Positions 24,441 through 31,647 of a stretch of 64,000 nucleotides of DNA are shown piece after piece; within the stretch, counting starts at the first letter, position 1, and each line of letters begins with the position of its first letter. Both the position numbers and the translations under genes were made by a program. The notes beneath the pieces are model-generated. The model searched no databases, was not told the DNA's origin, and worked only from the letters and a program-made list of their open reading frames with translations. The DNA is from Gammaproteobacteria bacterium (GTDB lineage: Bacteria; Pseudomonadota; Gammaproteobacteria; Steroidobacterales; Rariloculaceae): the NCBI GenBank assembly GCA_022820625.1, contig JAJEFE010000088.1, positions 1 through 64,000 on the forward strand, read 5' to 3'.

Positions 24441-25555
24441 AGCTGGGTTTCGAGTCGCTGGAAGATCTCTCCGCGGGCGCCGTGTTCCTGGCCACCGGCG
24501 GCGGCGGCGACCCCTATACATCGTATCTCGCGACGCTGCAGGTGCTGAAGCGGACCGGGCCCGTGGAACTGATCCCGGTCGAAGACCTGGACGACGACGC
24601 CTTTGTACCGGCCATCGGCGGCGTGGGCGCACCGTCCGTGAGTCTCGAAATGCTGCCGTCCGTCGACGATCCGATCAAGGCCCTGCAAGCCTTCGAGGAA
24701 CACGTCGGCCGTACGGTTGACGCGGTCGTACCTTTCGAGATCGGCGGCGGTAACTCCATGGTCCCGCTGATTGCGGCGGCCGAACGGGGGATCCCGGTGG
24801 TCAACGGCGATGGCATGGGCCGTGCCCTGCCGGAAGCGCAGATGATGACCTATCCGATCGCCGGAGTCGCGCCGACGCCTGCCGTGGCCCTCGACTACGC
24901 CGGCAACAGGGTAACGTTCTCGACCGACTCCACCGCGGTATTCGAGCGCCACGTGCGCAGTGTGGCGGCCGCGATGGGCGGCATGATCACCACGGTCGAG
25001 CACCCGATGACCGGCAGGCAGCTCAAGTCCTGCATCGTGCCGGACACCATCAGTTTTTCCATCGAGATCGGCCGCATCCTCAGGGAGTTCCGAGGCAACG
25101 CCCTGCGTACTTTCCACCCGCTTCGAGACGCCTTCGCGCAATCGTTGTACGGCGACATCTTCCATCTCTACACGGGCAAGGTCGTCGACCATTCCAGCAC
25201 GGTCATCGGCGGATACGACATCGGCGAAGCGGTGCTCGAGCCGTTCGACAACGACACCGCGCCTCTGAAGATAAACATCAAGAACGAGTACCTGGTCGCC
25301 CGGATCGGCGAGAAGGTCGTGGCGTCGGTACCCGACCTGATCACGGTGCTGGACTACGAAACCTCGACTCCGATCAACGCAGAGCGGTTGCGATACGGTC
25401 AGCGGGTCACGGTGCTGGGCATTGGTTGTCCCGCCTTTTACCGCAGGGACGATGCCATGGCCGTGGTGGCGCCACGTTGCTTCGGCTTCGATTTCGACTT
25501 CGTTTCCATCGAAGACCTGACGGGACATCACCAGGCGCTCCCCGGGACAGGCTGA
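24437..25555 (+). CDS. DUF917 family protein
   Basis: A 372-residue protein with LEDLSAGAVFLATGGGGDPY near the start, VPFEIGGGNSMVPLIAAAERGIPVVNGDGMGRALPE in the middle and an RCFGFDFDFVS-type C-terminus. DUF917 proteins accompany HyuA-type hydantoinases and are thought to work with them, but the exact activity is not established. The start overlaps the hydantoinase stop (ATGA), so the two are co-translated. Confidence 0.85.
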   Translation: MKLGFESLEDLSAGAVFLATGGGGDPYTSYLATLQVLKRTGPVELIPVEDLDDDAFVPAIGGVGAPSVSLEMLPSVDDPIKALQAFEEHVGRTVDAVVPFEIGGGNSMVPLIAAAERGIPVVNGDGMGRALPEAQMMTYPIAGVAPTPAVALDYAGNRVTFSTDSTAVFERHVRSVAAAMGGMITTVEHPMTGRQLKSCIVPDTISFSIEIGRILREFRGNALRTFHPLRDAFAQSLYGDIFHLYTGKVVDHSSTVIGGYDIGEAVLEPFDNDTAPLKINIKNEYLVARIGEKVVASVPDLITVLDYETSTPINAERLRYGQRVTVLGIGCPAFYRRDDAMAVVAPRCFGFDFDFVSIEDLTGHHQALPGTG

Positions 25556-25633
25556 GCACCGCATTGGCCATCCATGTTTTGAACATCGATGTATCCGGCA
25601 TTGTCCAAACTGTAACTGCACGGAGGAGCCGGC

Positions 25634-25717
25634 ATGACTCGGTTCGTTGATGTTTCCACCCTTCGCCGGATGGTGAACCGCGTCGGCGCGGGTCCGTTCC
25701 GTTCGGGATGGTGGTGA
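25634..25717 (+). pseudogene. N-terminal stub of an ornithine cyclodeaminase gene
   Basis: After a strong GGAGGAG ribosome site, 27 codons read MTRFVDVSTLRRMVNRVGAG and then end (PFRSGWW stop). The opening resembles the N-terminus of ornithine cyclodeaminase, the enzyme that turns ornithine into proline and ammonia. It sits directly before arginase, which makes ornithine, so the match fits the pathway. All but the first 20 or so residues are gone. A regulatory leader peptide is a less likely alternative. Confidence 0.55.
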
Positions 25718-25742
25718 GTCGCCGCACCGAGTGAGACAGGCC

Positions 25743-26663
25743 ATGATTCAGACCGAAAAACCCATTCGCATCATCAATGTACCGCTCGACCTGGGCGCTT
25801 CGCGCCGGGGAACCGACGCGGGCCCTTCGGCCTTTCGCGTGGCGGGTCTCCGCAACGCGATCCGCTCGTTGGGTTATTCGGTCGTCAAGGAGACGGACGT
25901 CCCGATTTCATCCATGGAAACGTTGCCGCCGGGCGACTCGACGGCGCGTTTCAAGGACGAGATTCTGGCAGCGTGCGTCCAGGTTGCCGAGCACACCCGC
26001 GACGCGCTCGAGGCAGGTGAGTGGCCACTGGTGATCGGCGGCGATCACTCGATCGCCATGGGTACGGTGTCCGGCGTTGCCGCGCATCTGAAACGTGCGG
26101 ACCATACGCTCGGCGTCATCTGGTTCGACGCCCACGGCGACATGAATCTTCCCGAGACATCGCCGTCCGGCAATGTGCACGGCATGCCGCTGGCGCACCT
26201 GCTTGGCTATGGCGACCAGGATCTCTCCAGCATTCTCGGCGTCCACCCCGCGATCAAGGCAGAAAACGTCGTCCTGATCGGGATTCGGGATATCGACGCA
26301 GACGAGCGCGACTTCATCCGGGAATCCGGAGTCACGGCATTCACGATGCGCGAAATCGACCAGCTCGGAATGAGCCGGGTCGCCGGCGAGGCGCTGGAGA
26401 TCGTCAACAACGGCACCGCCGGATTTCATGTCAGCTTCGACCTGGACGGCTGCGACCCGGACGTGATTCCCGGTACCGGGACCGTTGTCCCCGGCGGCGT
26501 CAGCTTCAGGGAGGCGCACCTGCTGCTGGAGGAATGCGCGGCGAACGGGCGGATGATGTCCATGGAAGTCGTCGAACTCAATCCGTTCCTGGATCACGCC
26601 AACATCTCCGCCGAACGCGCCGTCACGCTGGTTCAGAGCGCGCTGGGACGCAGCATCCTCTGA
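25743..26663 (+). CDS. Arginase/agmatinase (ureohydrolase) family enzyme
   Basis: A 306-residue protein with all ureohydrolase metal motifs: GGDHSIAMGT (about 98-107), WFDAHGDMN (about 125-133), SFDLDGCDPDVIPGTGT (about 226-242) and SMEVVELNPFLD near the end. The two-manganese centre should be intact. RIINVPLDLGASRRGTDAGPSA at the N-terminus is nearer to arginase than to agmatinase, so the reaction is probably arginine to ornithine and urea. ATG at 25743 is used; an in-frame GTG lies at 25731. It follows the ornithine cyclodeaminase stub. Confidence 0.85.
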   Translation: MIQTEKPIRIINVPLDLGASRRGTDAGPSAFRVAGLRNAIRSLGYSVVKETDVPISSMETLPPGDSTARFKDEILAACVQVAEHTRDALEAGEWPLVIGGDHSIAMGTVSGVAAHLKRADHTLGVIWFDAHGDMNLPETSPSGNVHGMPLAHLLGYGDQDLSSILGVHPAIKAENVVLIGIRDIDADERDFIRESGVTAFTMREIDQLGMSRVAGEALEIVNNGTAGFHVSFDLDGCDPDVIPGTGTVVPGGVSFREAHLLLEECAANGRMMSMEVVELNPFLDHANISAERAVTLVQSALGRSIL

Positions 26664-26793
26664 TTCCGGCAGGAACGGTGAAGAGCCTCAAACCGGAATC
26701 GCTCTCGGTTGCGGCGGCGACTGCGAAAAGCCAAAGACCGAAATCTCCCCCCGTTTCGGGGATAATTGCCGCGCCGAATCCCATGGAAAAACG

Positions 26794-27789
26794 GTGGCGG
26801 ACATCCCCGAGACCCAGCAGCCCTACGCCGACCTCAGCCCCGACCGGATACTCGACTCGCTGGAGAGCGTCGGGTTCGCCTGCGACGGACGCATCCTCGC
26901 GCTCAACAGCTACGAGAACCGCGTCTACCAGCTTGGGCAGGAGGACGGCGGTTTCGTGGTGGCGAAGTTCTACCGGCCGGGGAGGTGGAGTGACGAGGGC
27001 ATCCGCGAGGAGCATCGTTTCGCGCTGGAGCTTGTGGAGAACGAGCTTCCCATCGTGCCGCCGATCGCGGTGGACGGGGAGACACTGCACCGCCACACAG
27101 GCTTTCGCTTCGCCGTCTACCCGCGCCAGGGCGGCCGCTGGCCCGAACTCGGCCGTGACGAGGATTGGGAGATGCTTGGCCGGTTCATCGGCCGCATACA
27201 CGCGGTCGGCTCGATCGGTTCCTTTGCCCACCGCCAGGAAATCTCCATCGAGCGCATGGGACGGGAGGCCTCGCACTTCGTTCTGCTGAGCGACTGGATG
27301 CCGCCGCACCTGGTGCAGAGCTACCACGCAATTGTCGACCGGCTACTGGTGGACGTGGACGAAGCGTTCGACCGGGCGGAGCCTTTTCGGCGGTTGCGGA
27401 TTCATGGCGACTGCCATTTCGGCAACGTGCTGTGGACAGATGATGGCCCACACTTCGTGGACCTGGACGACTGCGTGACCGGACCGGCCGTTCAGGATCT
27501 CTGGCTGTTCCTGTCGGGTGAACGCGAGGAGCGCTCCCTCCAGCTACAGCGCCTGCTTCGCGGTTATCGCCAGTTCCACGACTTCGACTACCGCGAACTT
27601 CACCTCATTGAAGCGTTGCGCACGCTGCGCATGATCAACTACACGGCCTGGATCGCCCGCCGCTGGGAGGATCCTGCGTTCCCGAAGGCGTTCCCCTGGT
27701 TCGTGGAGACGAAATACTGGGAGGAGCACGTGCTGGCGCTCAAGGAACAGGCGGCGGCCCTTGCGGAGCCGGTCCTGGAGGTGATGTAG
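26794..27789 (+). CDS. srkA: Stress response kinase A-like protein (SrkA/YihE)
   Basis: A 331-residue protein of the aminoglycoside-phosphotransferase-like fold. LNSYENRVYQLGQEDGGFVVAKFYRPGRW (about 36-64) is the SrkA nucleotide-binding region, RIHGDCHFGNVLWTD (about 208-222) the catalytic loop, and HFVDLDDCVTGPAVQDLWLF the metal-binding motif. SrkA phosphorylates proteins and counteracts programmed death under stress in E. coli. The start is GTG at 26794; no ATG lies nearby in frame. A C-rich/G-rich hairpin (CCCCGTTTCGGGG) upstream may be part of its leader. Confidence 0.85.
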   Translation: MADIPETQQPYADLSPDRILDSLESVGFACDGRILALNSYENRVYQLGQEDGGFVVAKFYRPGRWSDEGIREEHRFALELVENELPIVPPIAVDGETLHRHTGFRFAVYPRQGGRWPELGRDEDWEMLGRFIGRIHAVGSIGSFAHRQEISIERMGREASHFVLLSDWMPPHLVQSYHAIVDRLLVDVDEAFDRAEPFRRLRIHGDCHFGNVLWTDDGPHFVDLDDCVTGPAVQDLWLFLSGEREERSLQLQRLLRGYRQFHDFDYRELHLIEALRTLRMINYTAWIARRWEDPAFPKAFPWFVETKYWEEHVLALKEQAAALAEPVLEVM

Positions 27790-27872
27790 ATCAAGCGTGA
27801 CCGCGCTCGCTTGACCTCGGGTCGCAGCACTCGCGCGATTCAAGAGCAAGTGCAATCAGTGTCCAATGCCGG

Positions 27873-27953
27873 TTAGAGCGGCTGAATCCTCACATTGCGG
27901 AACCTGACGATGCCGCTGCCGTATTGCAGCGTAAACGGGCCTTCGGCGTTGGT
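27873..27953 (-). pseudogene. C-terminal stub of a DUF1080 (3-keto-disaccharide hydrolase) gene
   Basis: Twenty-six codons read TNAEGPFTLQYGSGIVRFRN and then VRIQPL before TAA, the typical end of DUF1080 proteins. A TGA lies in frame just upstream, so the rest of the gene is gone. The remaining intergenic DNA (27954-28044) shows nothing recognisable. Confidence 0.7.
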
Positions 27954-28044
27954 TCATCTCCGTGCGAAGAGCTTTTGTGTTTGTCGCGCTACGGGGCCAG
28001 CTTACCAACCGGAACCCTCGCCAGGGGAAACCCTGGACCGCAGG

Positions 28045-29469
28045 CTAGCCGCCCAGCGCCTCCATCAGCGCCTCGATTTCGGCGAGGCGCGCGTCGATGT
28101 CGCTGCGGGAGAGCCACACGCCGTTGACCATCACGCCGTCGCTGTCGGCAAAGTGGCCGATGTCATCCAACGGATTGGCGTTCAACAGCACGAGGTCGGC
28201 GCGCTGTCCCACGGCAACCCGGCCGAAGTCCTCGGCGCCCAGGAAGTCGGCGACCGCCGCGGTACCGGCGTGCAGCACCTGGTACGGCGTGAGGCCCGAT
28301 TCCACCATCACCTGCATCTCCCTGTGGATGGAGAATCCCGGGACCGAGAAAATCTGGGGGGAATCCGTGCCGAGCAGGACCGGGACCCCGGCGTCGTGGA
28401 GTTCCTTGATGAGGCGGCGGCGCATTTCGATCACAGGCCAGCCTGCGTCCGGTTGCGGGAGCGCCGCGCTGCGCCCATCCGTTTGCTGCACCCAGCGGTT
28501 CACGCCCGAGGCGACGCCCGGAATGCTGTCCCGGACCCAGTATCGGGTCTCAGGCAATTCCGCCAGGATGTCCGCACCGCTGCGCCCGCCGAGAAACGTC
28601 TCCCAGAGCACCTCCGTGGGCACGACGCCGGCGCCGGCCTCGACCGTGGCGGCAATAACGTCCCCAACCTTCGCCTCATCCACCTGCGACATCACGTTCG
28701 GCAGCTCCAGCAGACCCAGTTCCGCCACGACCTCGGGGTCATCGATCATCGCCTCGATGTAGTTGTCGAGGTGATCGATGGTGCTCTGCCCCTGTTCGAG
28801 CGCCGAGTACAATCCCACCCGGTTCGACACATGGCCCGAAAAGGTGAGCCCGGCTTCCGCCGCCGTCTCGGCGATGGCCGAAAAAACTTCCGGGGCCAGG
28901 CCCTCGGCCACCTTGATGTGATCGAATCCGGCGGCAGCCGCTTCGCGCACGAGACGCACGGCATCCTCCGGCCGCGTGACATTGTTCCCCGACATGGCAG
29001 GCGCGCAGACCAGCAGTCGCGGCCCGACGATCTCCCGCGCCTCGATGGCGTCGCGGAGCGGCAGGTGACTGGCGCCGCCCTGCATGCCGCGCACCAGGGT
29101 GACGCCGTTGGCAACGTACAGGTGCATCACCGCCTCGGTGAACTCGCTTGCGTCCGGGTTCGGATAATGCCCATGCATCTCCGCTACGCCGGGCATCAGG
29201 TACTTGCCGCCGCCGTCGATCACTGTGACTCCGTCGGGAACCATGATGTCGGCAGCCGAACCTGCATGCACGATGCGCCCGTCCCCGACGAGTACCGTCT
29301 GCCCCGCGAGCACGCGCTCGCTGTCCATGGGCAACACGTTTACGTCGACGAAGGCATGGGAGATCGCCGGCGTGTCCGTGGTTGCGGTTGCCTGCGACGA
29401 GGCGTTTTGCGGGATGCCTGCGATCGCGGCAAACGCCGCGGCCGCCCAGACTGCAGTAAGATTTTTCAT
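28045..29469 (-). CDS. Secreted amidohydrolase-family metalloenzyme
   Basis: A 474-residue protein with a signal peptide (VWAAAAFAAIAGIPQNASSQA). The amidohydrolase TIM-barrel shows GGGKYLMPGVAEMHGHYP (about 83-100) as the first metal site, KVAEGL near residue 180, SGHVSN near 209, and VLLGTDSP near 365 as the final Asp. RVAVGQRADLVLLNANPLDD is the usual C-terminal signature. Such proteins hydrolyse cyclic amides or peptides in the periplasm; the substrate is unknown. Its ATG overlaps the stop of the PIN toxin (ATGA), so it is expressed with the antitoxin and toxin upstream. Confidence 0.85.
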   Translation of the reverse strand: MKNLTAVWAAAAFAAIAGIPQNASSQATATTDTPAISHAFVDVNVLPMDSERVLAGQTVLVGDGRIVHAGSAADIMVPDGVTVIDGGGKYLMPGVAEMHGHYPNPDASEFTEAVMHLYVANGVTLVRGMQGGASHLPLRDAIEAREIVGPRLLVCAPAMSGNNVTRPEDAVRLVREAAAAGFDHIKVAEGLAPEVFSAIAETAAEAGLTFSGHVSNRVGLYSALEQGQSTIDHLDNYIEAMIDDPEVVAELGLLELPNVMSQVDEAKVGDVIAATVEAGAGVVPTEVLWETFLGGRSGADILAELPETRYWVRDSIPGVASGVNRWVQQTDGRSAALPQPDAGWPVIEMRRRLIKELHDAGVPVLLGTDSPQIFSVPGFSIHREMQVMVESGLTPYQVLHAGTAAVADFLGAEDFGRVAVGQRADLVLLNANPLDDIGHFADSDGVMVNGVWLSRSDIDARLAEIEALMEALGG

Positions 29470-29885
29470 GGTGGAGGTTCCTGGAAAGGGTTGATCACGC
29501 GCAGGCCATCGTAGTCCTGTTCCGAACTGAAGTCCTCGGAGTACACCGCGTCGCAGCCCGCTCTTCGTGCCGCAGCCAGGATGGCGCTGTCCCAGTAGGA
29601 AAGCCTGAACCGTTCACAGATGGATACCGCGTCCTGAAACAGATCGACGGTCATGGGCACAACCGGAAAGCTCGCCATGGAATGCAGAAAACCTTGTGCC
29701 TGCCCGCTCGTCAGTGCGTTCGCCCGACTTGGCCGCGTCACTTGATGAAAGAACTCCTGCATGACCTGGACCGAAAGTGCGAGATCACCATCCCCAAGGA
29801 GATTCTGTGCGCTGCGACGCTTGGCCGCGTCCTGCATCGCCGGGCTGACCGCATATATCAGTACATTTGTGTCAACGAAGCGCAC
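29466..29885 (-). CDS. PIN-domain toxin (VapC-like)
   Basis: A 139-residue PIN protein starting MRFVDTNVLIYAVSP. It has D5, a Glu in MQEFFHQVTRP near residue 43, and LSYWDSAILAAARRAGCD near 95-112 with the catalytic Asp, followed by YSEDF. It probably cleaves RNA. The start overlaps the antitoxin by 14 bases and the stop overlaps the amidohydrolase start by four bases, giving a three-gene chain of overlapping frames. Confidence 0.8.
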   Translation of the reverse strand: MRFVDTNVLIYAVSPAMQDAAKRRSAQNLLGDGDLALSVQVMQEFFHQVTRPSRANALTSGQAQGFLHSMASFPVVPMTVDLFQDAVSICERFRLSYWDSAILAAARRAGCDAVYSEDFSSEQDYDGLRVINPFQEPPP

Positions 29886-30138
29886 GTCTTTCGTACAATT
29901 CTTCGCGGGAAACGTTATCGGACGCCTTGAACCCCGGACGTGTTCTCTTGATGTCCTCGAATACCTCGTTCATCAGGCGCCGGCGGCGTTCTCTCTCGAC
30001 TTCAGCCGAGGCAGTCTTTCCGGACAGCGTCCGGAGATAATCACGCACCAGTGCCGATATCGAGGTTTCGAGTTCAGCCGCGCGAATTCGCGCGAGACGA
30101 TGAGTTTCATCATCGATTGCCACGGTGATGTTCTTCAT
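29872..30138 (-). CDS. Ribbon-helix-helix type antitoxin
   Basis: An 88-residue protein starting MKNITVAIDDETHRLARIRAAELETSISALVRDYL, a ribbon-helix-helix DNA-binding opening of the CopG/VapB kind, followed by a charged tail that should bind the PIN toxin. The ATG at 30138 is chosen over the track start at 30168 because the latter would run through the operator palindrome. It overlaps the toxin gene. Confidence 0.75.
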   Translation of the reverse strand: MKNITVAIDDETHRLARIRAAELETSISALVRDYLRTLSGKTASAEVERERRRRLMNEVFEDIKRTRPGFKASDNVSREELYERRALR

Positions 30139-30149
30139 AATCACAGTTT

Positions 30150-30162
30150 CACAGATTCTGTG
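30150..30162. promoter_or_regulatory. Operator candidate of the antitoxin/PIN/amidohydrolase operon
   Basis: CACAGATTCTGTG is an inverted repeat (CACAG-ATT-CTGTG) 12 bases before the antitoxin ATG on the minus strand. TCACAG occurs three times in the surrounding 30 bases, suggesting cooperative sites. Confidence 0.45.
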
Positions 30163-30386
30163 CTTCACAGCATACTCTGATCGATTCTTCGATTCAATGG
30201 CGTGTCGATCGGTACGACTGGCCCCAATGGTTCACTAAGTGATTCCCAAAGGCCGCCCGATGAGGCGTCGAAGAGGGTATCGTGGCGACCGGCGATTCGC
30301 TGACGCTGCCCAGGCACTTCGTATGGGTGCCGGGGCTTGAGATTCGACTTTACGGGTGCACGGAGGAGTAGGCAGTCAGACGACCG

Positions 30387-30458
30387 TCACCGTCGCTTCG
30401 TGCCCTCGCCCTGATTGCCCGTCCAGGTCAGCTTCGTCTTGTACACATGTGCCGCCAT
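30387..30458 (-). pseudogene. N-terminal stub of an OsmC-family gene
   Basis: Twenty-three codons begin MAAHVYKTKLTWTGNQGEGT, the typical start of OsmC-like peroxide-resistance proteins, then KRR and a stop. A ribosome-site-like AGGAG precedes the ATG and the stub lies 37 bases after the nitroreductase on the same strand. The rest of the gene, including the catalytic cysteines, is missing. The region 30181-30386 holds nothing else recognisable. Confidence 0.65.
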
Positions 30459-30495
30459 TTGCTGCTCCTGCTTCATCCAAACCTGTTCTTGCCGG

Positions 30496-31089
30496 CTATA
30501 AAACCGTACAAGCTTCATCGAATTCCAGCCGCGGCAACCGTCCGAAAAGACTCTCCGGATCGCCCCTGCCCAGGCCGCAGATGAAGTTGGACCTGTACTG
30601 CCCGTCGGGGAAAAACTCCGCATCCACACCCGCGTTGTCGAAGCCCGACATCGGGCCGCAATCCAGGCCCACGGCCCGGGCCGCAATCAGAAAATACGCC
30701 CCCTGCAGCGTGCCGTTGCGAAACGCCGTCACCCTGGCGAGTTCCTCGTTGCCGGCGAAGAAATCCCGGGTTTCCGGCCTGTGGGGCGTGAGTTTCGGCA
30801 TCTGCTCGTAGAACAGCGAGTCGTGGGCGATGATTGCCACCACGGGGGCGGTCATCACCTTGTGGACGTTGGCCGGCCGCAGATGCGCCTCGATACGCTT
30901 CTTCGCTTCCGGCGTGCTCAGGAACACGAACCGCGCCGGGCAGCAGTTGAAGCTGGTGGGACCCATTTTCAGGATGTCGTAGAGGCGGCGTAGCTGGTCC
31001 TCGGCGACCGGGCCCTCAAGCCATCCGTTGTAGCTTCGGGCATCGAAAAAGAGTTGCTGCAGGGGCTCAAGGCCAATCTCGAATTTCAT
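30496..31089 (-). CDS. Nitroreductase-fold oxidoreductase (RutE/HadB-like)
   Basis: A 197-residue protein with FFDARSYNGWLEGPVAEDQL at the start, MGPTSFNCCPARFVFLSTPEAK as FMN-binding region and NGTLQGAYFLIAARAVGLDCGPMSGFD, the signature of RutE-type malonic semialdehyde reductases. RutE reduces 3-oxopropanoate in uracil breakdown. The gene starts nine bases after a RidA-family gene on the same strand; RutC is also a RidA-family protein, so the pair resembles a fragment of the Rut pathway, although no RutA, RutB or RutD is visible. Confidence 0.75.
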   Translation of the reverse strand: MKFEIGLEPLQQLFFDARSYNGWLEGPVAEDQLRRLYDILKMGPTSFNCCPARFVFLSTPEAKKRIEAHLRPANVHKVMTAPVVAIIAHDSLFYEQMPKLTPHRPETRDFFAGNEELARVTAFRNGTLQGAYFLIAARAVGLDCGPMSGFDNAGVDAEFFPDGQYRSNFICGLGRGDPESLFGRLPRLEFDEACTVL

Positions 31090-31098
31090 GGGTGGGCC

Positions 31099-31485
31099 TC
31101 AGGAAAGTACGGCAATGAATTCCAACTGGATGTGCCGGCCCGGCGGCATGTCCGCCGGAACCATGTGGCGCACGGGGCGGTCGTCCTCGTCCGGGAACAT
31201 CTCGAGCCAATGGGGATTGACCTTCGGCCGGATACTGCGGTCCCTGACGTAGACCGTGACCTTGGCGATATCGGCCGCGGACCCGCCGGCCCTGCGCATG
31301 ATGTTGCGCACCGTCCGGAAGGCATTGGCGATCTGGCTCTCCTCGTCCTCGGGTAACTCGTGTGTCTCAGGATCATCGCCGCCCGTGGCTGCCGAAAAAA
31401 CCATGTTGCCGATCTTGACGGCCGCGGGAAATGGGTTGACATGCTCGGGAATATCGGGTCCGGAAATTCGTTGTCTGGCAGCCAT
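31099..31485 (-). CDS. RidA/RutC-family protein
   Basis: A 128-residue protein with the YjgF/RidA fold: VNPFPAAVKIGNMVFSAA, ESQIANAFRTVRNIMRRAGGS and VTVYVRDRSI. RPVRHMVPADMPPGRHIQLEFIAVLS contains the C-terminal Arg/Glu region of the family, although the usual R of P.RS.V... is RHM here. RidA proteins deaminate reactive enamines and imines; RutC acts on aminoacrylate derivatives. The track joins it to a long antisense frame; the ATG at 31485 (or 31503) is chosen. It is divergent from the molybdenum hydroxylase subunit. Confidence 0.75.
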   Translation of the reverse strand: MAARQRISGPDIPEHVNPFPAAVKIGNMVFSAATGGDDPETHELPEDEESQIANAFRTVRNIMRRAGGSAADIAKVTVYVRDRSIRPKVNPHWLEMFPDEDDRPVRHMVPADMPPGRHIQLEFIAVLS

Positions 31486-31647
31486 GTTCAAGGTGTCCTC
31501 CATGGAGGTCGGCAACTGGGCGCGTATTATCGCAAGGCGCCGCGAGGCCGTGTCAACGGCCCGCGTACGGTGGGACAATAAACTCCCTGTAACCCACGAC
31601 ACTGAAACGTACCCTGTAGTATTTTGGGCCGTAACGGAGGAACTCGT

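Noticed and set aside
26735-26765. Possible rho-independent terminator (CCCCGTTTCGGGG) after arginase
   Set aside because: The stem is short and is followed by ATAATT rather than a T-run, so I do not call it a terminator.
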